Origin: Alitta virens
Lineage: Eukaryota; Annelida; Polychaeta; Phyllodocida; Nereididae
NCBI GenBank assembly: GCA_932294295.1
Contig: OW028578.1
Coordinates: 38,834,685 to 38,898,684, forward strand
DNA length: 64,000 nucleotides
Reading direction: 5' to 3'
Made by a program: the position numbers and the translations under genes
Shown here: piece by piece, positions 10,501-21,400 of the stretch
Layout of the letters: each line of letters begins with the position of its first letter
Numbering within the stretch: the first letter of the stretch is position 1
Notes under the pieces: generated by a model
What the model saw: only the letters and a program-made list of their open reading frames with translations
What the model was told of the DNA's origin: nothing
The model's database searches: none

Positions 10501-12753
10501 GCCGACTTCACAAAGTACTTTCAGTTGACAGGCTCTGTTCTCTCTGGAACTTTCTCAACTCCCTGGGGAGTATACAGCTGTGGCATCATGCTGCGCCATC
10601 ACTAAGCAATGCCATCTCAGCCTATAGCCAACAACCTCCCCATTTACACCTGGGTGGAGTGAAGCAGTGGTTCAAGGAGGATCTGCTCAGTTCCTCTATG
10701 TCGTGGCTGGGTTTGAACCTACGACCATGCGCGTACGAGTCCAATGCTCTATCAACTAGGCCAAGACACCCACTGATAGTCGTGGATTTTTAAAATAGCC
10801 AACACGCATGTCATGGCTATGTTAGTTACCACAGAGTGGCAGACGTTATGATGAGATGACAGGGCTAGGTGTCCACACCTTGTTGCGCATCAATCTACAC
10901 AGGTCTGTCACATTGGTGAGGTCTTCTCTTGCCCCAGCATAGACATGGAATACCAGGAAATTTCAAAATTTATCGTCTTGTGGAAATCATTCTAAGGTGA
11001 AATACATCAAATAGAGTTCACAGGACAGGATTCAAATCCAGGACCTTCAGAGGACATAGCAAAGACCTTAACCACTCGACCACTTAGCTGTTTATATACA
11101 GTCCAGGGGCAGATCCAGATAATGTTTCACTGGGGGGGGGGGGAGTTGACAAATTTAAATGTATTGTTGGACCGCTGAATGTTTTAATATTTTAATTAAA
11201 ATGTACTAGGCAAAACCCTCCCCCCTCCCTAAATCCGCTACTGCAGTCTTTCCTGTCTTATATTGTCATACAGAGGAGATACAGGCCTCTCATGCATACA
11301 GTTGCTTTTGCTGCTTGCTTATGTATATCCTATTGCGCTTAATTATTGCGATGACAAAAGATTCCTAAATTGAGAATTTCATCACAGTTAGAACTATCAA
11401 ATGCCTAATGTTGTCCACACAATATCTCATGGAGTGTGATAAACAAAACTAAGTTTAAAAGTTGGGTGTGTTGCAAACTCAAGAGTTCTGAAAATATTCA
11501 GTTTCATTGGGTCAAAAATAAATTGTTATAAATTGCTAAATTTTTGATTCATTATCTAGTAGAAACTCAAAATTTCAAACACTCAAAATTAGGCCTACAT
11601 CACATTTATTATTTACCAACTTTATTATGACTTAAAAAGATAGTGGCCTTCCCTAGAATCTATTACAGAGAATTTAAAGTGTTCAGCACATGTTCTGTGG
11701 AATAACCCTATGACAACTGGCCCTAAGTTCGAAATCAGGGCTGTCAAATTGTCAATCAACAAGAAAATTATCCCATGCATTACAAAATTCCAGCTACAGC
11801 TTTTTCTGTCATAACAAAATGTAACTGGCAACAGTATTGGCTTGTATAATTTTTTTCTCAATAAATTGATGGCATAATCATGCAAATTATATAATCCACA
11901 TATTTGCCAAATTGATATAAACGCAATTCCCATCAATTTAGTGTGATTATCAGAGGAATGTAGCCGTTTTACAGATTGGTGCAGCAAGCAAAATTGTTAT
12001 GTTATTCCCATAATTTCATGGTCATAGGTACATACATAACTTCATAATAGCAAATTACATCATGAAAATATTCCCTGGTTGGTTAAGAATACATTTTCAT
12101 GGTTGGTTAAGCATGATATAAACTTATCTGTATACATACTACCTAGTAGTAATACTAGTATGAAGTAAATAACCATATATATATATATTAACAACTTTTT
12201 GTTTTTAACTCCTTTTTCCCCTAATTCACAGCTTTTGCATTTAAAACTTTGAAAATAAATTCTGTAATTTTTGCTACTCTCCACATATCTAAGTCTAAGA
12301 TCTAATGAGTAGATTTTTACAGCTGATTGCAAATCATTGTTTTTAAATATTTTATTTTTGTTATAGCATTTTTATATAGTATTATAGATCTGTGAAAAGG
12401 TTTTTACCACACAAATTTATAACATTCAAAATGTAACCTACAATTTACTACACAACAAATCATCCTCAACAATTAATGACAAACGATATCTTTCAGTCAT
12501 CATTTAAGGCTTTTAGTTTAAGTTGCAATATTTATGTAAAATGTCATCAAGCCTTCCATTGCAAGGGGGAGCCTCGAGCTTACCTGGGATATCCATCTTG
12601 GCGCTGCAGGGGCTCCAGATTTATTATTCTGCCATCAACTTCAGCTTTGCACGCACTGATTTGGTGCACTCTTCCATGCTTTGCTGATTTAATAAATTGC
12701 AGAGAAAATGCCAAAACAAGCATTGCAACTTCTGTGAGCTTCGTAAGATCCAT
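4396..12753 (-). CDS. MRH-domain (mannose-6-phosphate receptor homology) protein, first two coding exons
   Basis: Exon 1 is 12753-12584 and exon 2 is 4504-4396, separated by an 8.1-kb intron. Exon 1 ends with two bases of a codon, exon 2 completes it (an arginine) and ends in phase 0, so further exons are expected to the left; I found none between 1 and 4395. Exon 1 encodes a signal-peptide-like N-terminus (about residues 1-25) followed by a Cys, an acidic-DG turn and NLEPLQ, the opening of an MRH domain. Exon 2 continues with a YPRFMVQSG stretch, WNYTFNPC and GDQCQYVS, the next two MRH signatures. MRH domains bind mannose-6-phosphate or N-glycans in lysosomal-enzyme receptors, OS-9, GNPTG and glucosidase II beta; ATG27-like proteins share the fold. 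The exact family member cannot be decided from half a domain. The hAT-derived gene at 1-1978 lies on the other strand and may be nested in a later intron or simply convergent. Confidence 0.75.
4797..5035 (+). mobile_element. SINE-B fragment (central domain and tail)
   Basis: It contains GTCTATGCTGAGGCAAGTAA, ACCCCACCATGGGGTAAAT and CTCATCATTA/GTCTGC blocks shared with full copies such as 53021-53283. The tail is partly duplicated and there is no tRNA-like head. Confidence 0.75.
5555..5749 (+). mobile_element. SINE-T copy 1
   Basis: The head has RNA polymerase III boxes: A box CCTAGCTCAGTGGTAG and B box GGGTTCCATTCCCGG. The body carries GGATGGCTGTTTCATCC (a small hairpin), and the 3' end GTGCAGAAATACAGGACGTA is shared by all eight copies. 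Imperfect target duplications flank it (TTTTCAAGACTTAGG before, TTTTCCAGACTTTAGG after). It is the only copy of the eight on the + strand. Confidence 0.85.
6545..6615 (+). repeat. Dispersed GTATAGCGCC repeat fragment
   Basis: TTTGTATAGCGCCTGT followed by GAATTCTGCTCACCGGCGCTTG. An inverted copy lies at 9313-9380. Similar TATAGCGCC-type repeats are widespread in aquatic invertebrate genomes. Confidence 0.5.
6843..6965 (+). mobile_element. SINE-B fragment
   Basis: It carries the central domain (CTCGGTGTCTATGCAGAAGC, CCCATGGGGTAAATGTGTAA) and the start of the B tail (CTCATCATTACGTCTGC). Confidence 0.7.
7780..7895 (+). mobile_element. SINE-B fragment
   Basis: Short central and tail portion: GGCAAGTAAATTGCCCC, CCCATGGGGTAACTG, CATCTCATCATTATGTCTGC. 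Confidence 0.65.
7908..8005. repeat. Imperfect (CTAT/CAAT)n microsatellite
   Basis: Repeated ATCTATCAATCTATC words directly after the SINE-B fragment, consistent with tetranucleotide growth beside a SINE tail. Confidence 0.7.
8265..8380 (-). mobile_element. SINE-B tail fragment
   Basis: Contains CTGGGTCTGAAGCTTAATCA, TATGACCAGCTGCCACAGGC and GTAATGATGAGATG, the B tail in reverse. Confidence 0.7.
8681..9012. mobile_element. 332-bp foldback/MITE with ~75-bp imperfect inverted ends
   Basis: The left end AGCAAGACGCCATCTCCGCG is matched in reverse complement by the right end (AGCAAGCCACACTCTTCCGC). Similarity continues inward through CCTTGCT to GCGTGGTTTTTGC (8740) versus GCAAAAAACCACGGC (8940). 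It is richer in GC than its flanks. No clear target duplication was found. A 63-codon open frame inside it has no recognisable product. Confidence 0.7.
9040..9310. mobile_element. Two SINE-B fragments tail to tail
   Basis: 9040-9130 is a + tail (GTGTGGACTC, CGTCTGCCTCTGGTAGCTAG). 9155-9310 is a - copy with the central domain (CATGGGTGGGGTATTTTACT). The junction is a simple AT-rich spacer. Confidence 0.7.
9390..10450. other. No feature recognised (MRH gene intron 1)
   Basis: AT-rich, unique-looking sequence with no coding motif or obvious repeat. Confidence 0.5.
10455..10785 (-). mobile_element. SINE-C copy 1 (tRNA-like head)
   Basis: On the - strand the head reads A box TGGCCTAGTTGATAGAGC and B box GGTTCAAACCC. 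The body has GGAACTGAGCAGATC and CACTCCACCCAGGTGTAAAT, shared with 28530-28770; the distal end has CCAGGGAGTTGAGAAAG. Confidence 0.8.
10835..11095 (-). mobile_element. Diverged SINE of the B group
   Basis: Central-domain traces at 10835-10950, then a tRNA-like head on the - strand (GGTCGAGTGGTTAAGG A box, GGATTTGAATCC B box, 11020-11094). A head of the same subtype is seen at 30935-31015. Confidence 0.65.
11104..11246. mobile_element. MITE with G-run, diverged copy
   Basis: The ends CAGGGGCAGATCCAG and TAAATCCGCTACTG and an internal run of 12 G match the layout of 4175-4297. Confidence 0.6.
11250..12580. other. No feature recognised (MRH gene intron 1)
   Basis: AT-rich sequence. Open frames of 90-120 codons on the - strand lack any motif. 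Confidence 0.5.
12584..12753 (-). CDS. Exon 1 of MRH-domain gene (signal peptide exon)
   Basis: The ATG is at 12753-12751 and an in-frame TGA lies only nine bases upstream, which fixes this as the first possible start. The 170-base exon encodes 56 residues and two bases of the next codon. Residues 8-24 are hydrophobic (EVAMLVLAFSLQFI region), consistent with a signal peptide; the mature part begins the MRH domain with a Cys near residue 35. The donor reads CAG|GTAAGC. Confidence 0.75.
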
Positions 12754-13270
12754 GTTGACTCAGTTGAGTTCACCAAAAAAATCTGAAACAAAGCCACGTG
12801 CGGTCGAATTTGTTCTCAAGCGTGTGAGAAACTGTCGGATTTCGTCTTTTTGCAACTGCAAAGTGTGTTACAGTTAGTATCAGTTCAAAACTAGTCAATT
12901 TGTTGCACATCACAGCAGTTCGAAGTGACTGTCTACTGACAACAAGTTTGTATGACGAAAACTGGGTCATCAGCGCAAGCAGCTGATCTTCTAGGTCGAA
13001 TATATTATGCTAATGAGGTGCGCGCCCAGATGGCACGATTGAACGTGATAAGCCACAAAAACTTGTTGTCACCTTGTCGAGTTTGTCAGAAGCACAGAAC
13101 TGGAGATCCCAGTGGTCAAAGTAATATACAACGATATAAATTTAATCGAGAGATTCTTAATTCTCCCATCTGAAGGAACACGTTCTAAACGGTTCTATGC
13201 AAATGAGGACGTTGACTTGTTGTGATCACGTGGTACAAACAAACCTCCCAGGTCCACGTGATTCTGACAG
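12754..13270. promoter_or_regulatory. Putative promoter region of the MRH gene with three CACGTG boxes
   Basis: Palindromic CACGTG lies at 12795-12800, 13227-13232 and 13255-13260, all within about 510 bp upstream of the start codon. CACGTG is the core of E-boxes and of the CLEAR element bound by MiT/TFE factors, which control lysosomal genes in animals. The link to an MRH (lysosomal sorting) gene is suggestive only; the flanks do not match the full ten-base CLEAR consensus. Confidence 0.35.
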
Positions 13271-13750
13271 TCTTCACAAAGGTCTTCACTAAGACATCAC
13301 TCGTGTTCAGCATTTTCAAGCCAGGCGACCCTGGTTCAGGCTGGTCAACTAAAAATAAACAAAAGGATAATGGATAGGATGAAATCCACGGATGTGTTGT
13401 TTCACACTGCATCATAAAACAATGTAAAGCATCTATATAGGCCTACTGTTGGTGCACAACCTGCCCAAGCTAGTAAAAAAAACCCTAAGCAAAAAATAGG
13501 CCAATGCTGATATCGATGACAAAGACCGAGTAAAATTCGATAAGATATTAGCATTTATTTCATTGCCCTAAAGATATAGGTATATGGACATAGATCTATA
13601 ATATAGCCTATGTTCTAAAGATGAGTTATTAATATGCAGGCCCGTATAGCCAGCTGCTTGCATTGGGTGGGTCTTTTGAAATTTGTGGATTTTTAATCTT
13701 TTCTTTTTTTTTTAATAGCATTGTGAAGTGGACCAATGTGATCCTCTCGA

Positions 13751-14026
13751 CCCCCCCCCCCCCCCCCCCCCGCTTGGCTGTTATGGAAAATGCATCATCC
13801 TTTGGTTTGACTTTATAATGAGCTATAAAGCCAGTGCATATTAGTTTTGTGATCAGGCGCGGATCCATAGGCGGCGCCCCCGCCACCCCCCCCCCCCCCC
13901 CCGACCCTCATCCCAGATACATTGGCAATAGCTATCAGTCAGAACAAGTGAGCAGGCACAGGTAATTTAGTGAAGGCGCCCCCCCCCCCCCCCCCGTTCA
14001 AATTTGTGGATCCGCCGGTGGTGATG
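13751..14026. repeat. Three long poly-C tracts around a GGATCC repeat
   Basis: C runs at 13751-13771 (21), 13886-13902 (17) and 13979-13995 (17). CGCGGATCC at 13858 and GGATCCGCC at 14009 suggest a further member of the G-run MITE family between them. These runs can form G-quadruplexes on the - strand and are prone to assembly error. A G run of 12 lies at 14691-14702. Confidence 0.6.
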
Positions 14027-14952
14027 GCATGGCTTTGAAAGTAAAAATTTGAAATTTTATGGGCACCTCATTCTGAAAATATGAGCATGACTAGATATAT
14101 ATATTTATGCCCTTATTATCAAAGTTATTGAACTCTTAATAATTTCAACTATAATAAATTCATGTCACTGTGGTGGGAATCAGTTTTAAAAGACTTATCC
14201 ACATCTGATAGGTTTTTTTTTTGTTTCACTCCTTACATAATATTTGTGCATGGAAATTATTGTTATTAAAGATGCACACATCACCTGAGCCCATATTACC
14301 CAATAAAGCGTGCCTTCAATTTTAGGCGGCTCGATCTGAGAATTGCTGACATTGGCATTTGCAAATGAGTGAAAGTAGTATTCGCTATGAAAAAAAAAAG
14401 TGTTAACACCCAATTACCTTATTATATGGACGACCTTTTCCCTAACAAAAAAATAAAAAAATAAAGGACAGGTAGCTATATATATTTCAGTCAACATATC
14501 AAAATAAAACAATTGCAGCATTAAATGTGCTGCTCTATGGATGATGACCTTAAATGTACGTAGCTGATGGCTTTCAGTTACTGTGGGGGGGCTTTTTTTT
14601 AAAATGCAAGCATCAAACCTGACACCAGGTGGGGCTAAATTCACCTTTTGAGATACTTTGAGCCCCCTGGTGTCATTTATGTACATTAAAGGGGGGGGGG
14701 GGATATGTTTACGTTAATTATTATGCTCGTCCTGTCCCGTGCATAGAATTAATATCTATATATAGTCCCATGCCCCGGTTATGGGCCGCCACTGTCCTGA
14801 AAATAAAAGAACACAAATTTGGAGAGAGTGGGGTGAGCAAATGTTTCCTTTAATACAGTAAAAATGCTCCAGTGAATTTGAATAATAATTTGTATCAGGT
14901 ATGTCAAGGTTATTTCATGCAACACCTAGGTTCCATGGTGAATCAGTTTATA

Positions 14953-15153
14953 GTCATAAAATATATTTGTTTATTGTCATAAAATATATTTGTTTATTTG
15001 CATAAAATATACCTGTTTATTTTCATAAAATGTATTTGTTTATTTGCATAAAATATATTTGTCTATTTTCATAAAATATATTTGTTTATTTTCATAAAAT
15101 ATATTTGTGTTTATTTTCATAAAATATATTTGTCTATTTTCATAAAATATATT
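14953..15153. repeat. ~22-bp minisatellite, nine units
   Basis: Unit CATAAAATATATTTGTTTAT with small changes, nine times in a row, very AT-rich. It lies upstream of the PAN-FN2 gene. Confidence 0.85.
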
Positions 15154-15159
15154 TGTACC

Positions 15160-16440
15160 ACGGGTTGACTTTGGCCCATTCACTGGGGTGACATTGGCCC
15201 TGTAAGTTTTAGTAAATCATGGCCTGATAAACAGCATATTAATTGTCTGTTTGGAAGTTGCAAGTCTACAAAAGAACATCAGGAAATAGGTCCTATGGGG
15301 AATGTAGGAAAACTGACTTAGCTCACAGTAACAGGTATTAGGAGCCAAATGACTAAAAGCGAAGTCTACTTAAATAATATAAAATAATAGAATGCCAGTG
15401 GTCTACAATAGTTGCGCTCATAAAATAAGAGATAAAATATACACCCGTAGTTTAAAAGGTTTTATCTCCCACTTAAAAATTATGATCTTGTACTTAACGC
15501 CATTGATAATGTTTTTAGTATATATTATGTATATAGCCAAAGTTTCCAAAAAATATAGTAATCATCAGTGAATGGTATTTCGTTCGTTGAAATTTTTCTT
15601 TGAATATTAAACTTAATGTCAAAAGTGGGCCATAGTCACACCGTTTTACAGAGCATGAGTTCGACCTTGGATGACCTCTCTTGTTCATCCTTGGAGGGTT
15701 CAGCCATGCAGTGACAGCAGTGACAGCTAGGGCACAGACAGTTGTAATTTTTGTATATTGTGTTCTTCAATTCCCAGTATTTCAAGAAAAATCCTTATTC
15801 TTTAATAATTGTTCTTTTGGTTGTGTAATCAGAAATTTATTTCACATCATACCATGATAGGTTATCTCTATGAGCTCCCAGATGCATGCGCAGTAAAGTA
15901 GGATCACCACAAAAGCTCAATATGCAAACAAAATATAGTGGAAAGAATATGAGCAGCAATGGCATAAATTACAATAATTATATATGGAAATGACTGCATT
16001 AGCAATGCTTTTCCTGTAATGAGCAACGATTTCCAAGCCCTTCAAAAACACGCTTATGTAGATAGAAATCAGTGCCGGACTAAACTCACTAAATAGATTA
16101 GTCCATTGCCATATATATTGATGTTTAGAACACTGTTTTGTACCTAATAAGGACTTGGGCAGTTGTAAACTCAAATTTCCCATTGTTTAGTTTTTGCATG
16201 GAAATATGTGCAACTTTTAAAGGTTGATTGATTAACCAAATTACCCATTTTTTCCCCCTTCAAAATACTGCAATTTAAGGAGAAAATCAATATTTGTTTT
16301 TTCTTCCAGAAATATGTTTCAGTTCCAAGTGATTGAACATGTCACAAACTGAACATTAAAGTATAAAAAAAAACAATATGTTTAGTTTTAGTTTTGCATC
16401 CAACAGCTGAACACACAGTCCGAGGATTGGAACTTTTCCA
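15160..16440. other. Upstream flank of PAN-FN2 gene, nothing recognised
   Basis: AT-rich. An 88-codon open frame at 15917-16183 on - has no motif. Promoter elements could not be placed with confidence. Confidence 0.4.
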
Positions 16441-16443
16441 TGC

Positions 16444-18389
16444 ATGGCTAACCTTATGAAAATCAAAATTTTCCTGATCTTTGTATTCACAAATGATATT
16501 TTCATTTCTCACATGGCAAATACGAATTCAATAATGGAGCATAAATTTACGAGGCAAAATAATACAGCTTTTGCAACGTCCAGAGAAAATGTGCAGAAAT
16601 TGTATGGAATAACTGCAGCGAGGTGTGGATATTTTTGTTCGATGAAAGATACCTGCATTGGATTTAATAAAGGGTTTGTTATTTATGCCATTTCTTTCTA
16701 TTTTCTTTTGTATTCGGACTTGACAGTTCTAATGGAGATCCTAATTTAATATATTTATGGATCAACAAATGTCATTCTTTACTAGTAAGATTTATGGCAA
16801 TTTATTTATTTATTTTTTAATTATTTTAATATATTTTGACAGCAATACGATTAAGACTTTTAACCTCATGATGTGGTGATAAATCAGGTTTTCTCGCCAT
16901 ATATTAAAATATAATTATCAAATTATTTGAAAATCTATCAAGAGAAAAGGTCATTTCTACAACATAGTTCTTCACTTCGCAGTGACTTTAGTTCAGATAA
17001 TATTCTCCATTTTATGATTTTTTAAAAGGTCTTTTTATACGTTGCAGATATGATTACTGTGAACTAGTCCATTCCACCCAAAAAGGGTCATTTGAATCTA
17101 AAGCAGAGAATGAAAATATTCATTATTTTGCAAAGAATTTCAAGGACAGTGACTTCGGTAAGTGGATAACTATCAAATATTTCACACGGCAGCCATGTTG
17201 GCATTTTTGCCTCATTGACCTCTCTTTGCACTCAGATATAGTATTGTAACATCATCAGTAGACAATGGCCATGGTGAGGTCACAGAGAGCAAGAACAATG
17301 GAGAAGTAATGATGTCATACGATATAGTTATATGATGTAATCAAAATGAGGTCAATGAGGTTAAAATGGAAACATGGCTACCGCGCGAAAATAGTGTACA
17401 GCAGCTTAGTAGTGTAAAGGTTATAGCATTGGCCAGTTAACATGTTTGCCAGCTCCTCTGAAGTCTTCAGTTTGATCCCGGCCTGGACACTCTCCATGAG
17501 CTACATCTCAGCTGCTGCTGCTGGATGTAGATCGCATGAGATGTTAAATTGGAGGTGTCTTGTACTCGGTGTCTATGCTGAAACAAGTAAAATAACCAAA
17601 CTGATTAAACCATAGATGTGTAACATGTTGCAGACTCCCATTTCTCAGTCAACCCTCATTGAACTATCATAAACTGGTATATTTTCCATCATTTTCAAGT
17701 AAGTGAGGAAATAGTTTTTACTTTTTTTTTCAGATTCTGAAAATCCAGACCACACAAGTAAGTAATTCAGACTTATTTCAACAAGTTTAACAGAGGCAAA
17801 CCAGAGAATGTGTATTGTATAACTGATTCACTTAATGATCACTGCTGTGTTTTAGTGGCATATAAGCCTACTTAGGACTGAAAAATTAAAATGTAGTTTT
17901 ACAATATATTTGTAAAAATACATTTTATTGTAAATTGTATAGATGCGTTGTCCTTATCCTTTAATTTCACCCTGATCCGAACCCTCTCTGCCTCTCATTG
18001 GCTAAACCTCGAACCATTTACGGATTTAGTGCAGTATAGCGGACCCAAATTTATACCCATAAATGGCGTCCATGAATTATTAAAAAATATCACTATTTTT
18101 GGCCACATTCTGTGCTGGCACAACAATAACAATAATGTTTGTGTATTGTAAAATAAAATAAATAAATAATGTCTTGCCATGAAATGAAATCCACCGTCGT
18201 TTGTTGTGACGTCATACATTGATTTCAAGCATTTAACGTCATAAGCCTGGCAACGAGGTTCGCTAAATATGGTCATAAATTTGGGTCCGCTTTACTGCAC
18301 TTTTTCCTCATTTACTTAGAAAATTATCTAGTTTGGCAGAAATTGTATTTCTGGACAATAAATACTGCACAGAATGTATGCATATTTAC

Positions 18390-18432
<43 letters not shown>

Positions 18433-21400
18433 AAACAAAAGAAAACAAACAAGAAAAATTGATCTTCAACTTTGGTAGATATGGTATCTCTAGACAATAA
18501 ACACTATAAAATGTATATAAATCTAATTTAAAAATAAAAAATTACTTGAACTATGTTCTCTTTGTAGCATCTGCTCCTACAGGCAACAACAGTAAGTAAA
18601 ATATTGATTGTAAATTTTGTATTTCCAAAAGCAAACTATCTTTTAAATTATGAACTACTTTTTTTCTGGTAAAGCAGCTGAACCTCCAGAGTGCAAAGGT
18701 TAGTGATATCACATAATGATTGAGAAATTATTCACTATTTCTGTATTTTTATTTTTGTCTTTTTTCTTAATGATGTCACATATATTTTTTATTAAGTAAT
18801 TTATGGGTTAAAGCTATAATCACGAGCATTTATATTGAGTCTATGCCACATGGCATCAGCTCTAATTTGGGCCCATTATAATTAAGTGCTGGCCTTTTCA
18901 CACCGTAGCCAAGTTGGCATTTTAGCCTCATTGACCTCTCTTTGCACTCAAATATAGTATTGTGACATCATCAGATAATGGCCATGGTGAGGTCATAGAG
19001 TGCAATACCAATGGAGAAGTAATGATGTCATAATATATGACATAATCAAGATGAGGTCAATGAGGCAAAAATGTCAACATGGCTGCCACACGAAAAGGGG
19101 GCTTCACCATTCACAGTGAGTGGAGACCGTAGTAAAAATATTTTTTAGCACTTTTTATTTCGAATCTTGATATAAGCGTATTATATAACTGCTATATTTA
19201 ATGTGATAAAAGATGTTTGTGTGGCAAATGGCCGTGTAGTACGTCATTGTTTTGAAATCCGGGACCTACATTTAACTTTAGAGGCCTCTCGTGGGGGTTT
19301 CATTCTAAAAGGGGTCCAGAAGGGTTTTACTGTAGGAGATGATTCTCGCTATATGACATCAGTGTTCAGTGAAGAAAAAAATGTAGGAAGATAGATTTAA
19401 GCTGGTATTGATGAAATGGGAAAAGTGCAGTATGGCGGAGTTGCTATATATATATATATCATTTTTATCTTTGCTTATGATGTCAAAAGCATGAATTCAA
19501 TTAATGACGTCTCAAACAAATGACGTCGATTTTCATTGTTCACGGCAAGAACTAGTTTATATGCTAATTGTACAAGGACTCGAAAACTTGGTCAAAATTA
19601 CAAAATAATTCATTATTTTTATGGCTGCCAAATCCGGGCATGAATATCGGTCCGCTTTACAGCACTAAACCCGATGGAATTCCTCAATATGTTCACATTT
19701 GCTGCAGAATTACATTTAATACATTTTGAATACTTTTTTTTTCACTTGACCATGCAGTTTATACCAAAGAAGGAACCGTTCCAACCAACACCAAGTGTGT
19801 CTTTCCATTCAGTTATAAAGGAGAGACATTTTACTCATGCACAAGCAAAGATAACAATCAGCTGTGGTGTTCAACCACTTCAGTGTACTCACAACAATGG
19901 GGTAATTGCATTTACCCCTATGGTAAGTACCACCAATTTATTATACAACAATATAACCCATACATATCCATGTATATGATGTATGTGATGTATGTGCTTA
20001 CATTGCAGACACAAGATGTTGAACTTTTTGTGATGTTTGGAAGGTGGGGTGCCACTGTTATTGTAAATCCGTGTAATGGTTGTTAGTAGGGTGTTGCCCT
20101 GGTAGTGATGTGGACCAGACAGATAAACCCAAGGTGGTCCAGTAATTTCAAAACTGGTCTGGTCCGTTTCAGGAATGAGTCCCAGATAGCATTCCAAACT
20201 GTTTCAATGTCGGCACGATGTCGGCGATGCACAATGATCTTCCAATGGTTCCGTTTCTAGCGTTGCAACTCTTGTCGAGGTTTTGCGCGTCATTATTTCG
20301 AACATTCCAGACGTCTTATTGGTCGAGAGGCCGTTAAATTAATTTTTTTTTTTGGCGATGATGGTCGACGATAATATTTGCGGTAATTAACTTCATATAT
20401 AATAAGATAATTTTTGGGAATAGTGTGAATCGTGACCCATCGCGACCTAAAATTCAGGTACACTAATCATAGTGTCAAAACGATGTTGTAACGACGGAGG
20501 TCGATATAGAAACGACGCTGGCTTGATTTGGAATGCTATCTGGGATGGTTTGATACTGGAGACCAGACCAGTCCAGAGGACAGTCCATCGTCAAAACATT
20601 CTCTTGTAATCATATTGTTTTGTGCCTATGCACCTGCTAGGTTATGCAAAATGATATTACACTATTTTTAGTCATAAGCATGCAATTCTCAGACCGCTGT
20701 TCCAGAAGAGTTGAACCAGACCGATGCAGTATTTTTGCAATTGTCCGGTATCTTGGCAGTTCAGGCTAGGACTGTGGACCAGACCGGTACAAAGTGGTAA
20801 TGGTCCACATTACCAGTCTTGATGCGAGACCCTCGATCACACCTTTCCCCAGTAGATGGTCTTGTGGAATTCAGGGGAGTAAGAATCCTAGTGGGGGAGC
20901 AAGCAATTTGACTATGTAGAAAGGTGTATATTAATCATCAGATTAGAATACGCCATGTCCCTGTACTAAATACGCCAATGCAACGTCGTACCGGACAGAT
21001 TTTTAAGAACTATTTTATGAGCTGCTTAGTTAAATTTATAAGACTGGTATTATTACCAATCAATGGTAATCACAGGTCTATGTGGAAGCCTCTTAGTAAC
21101 GATTATATAGAACCTTTAGCAGTTTGAATATTTGAATTGTAACTAACTTCATTTCTCACATCTAACAAGTTTTCTCTCTGCATGAAACTTTTCCAATTAA
21201 TTGCAGTGAAAATTCTGACCACTGACAACAAGGAATGTCACCTACCTTTCTCCTACAAATGGATGATGTACTATGCATGCACTGAAGTTGCCAATGGCAG
21301 ACCATGGTGTTCTTTGACCAAATATTATAATGGCGCTTGGGGCAATTGTGTTGGTAAGTTATATTTCTGAAGTTACACCCGTATAATTAATGCACAATGT

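Noticed and set aside
10455..10793. 112-codon open frame
   Set aside because: It coincides with a SINE-C copy.
15917..16183. 88-codon open frame on the - strand
   Set aside because: No motif, no splice signal of note, AT-rich composition like the spacer.
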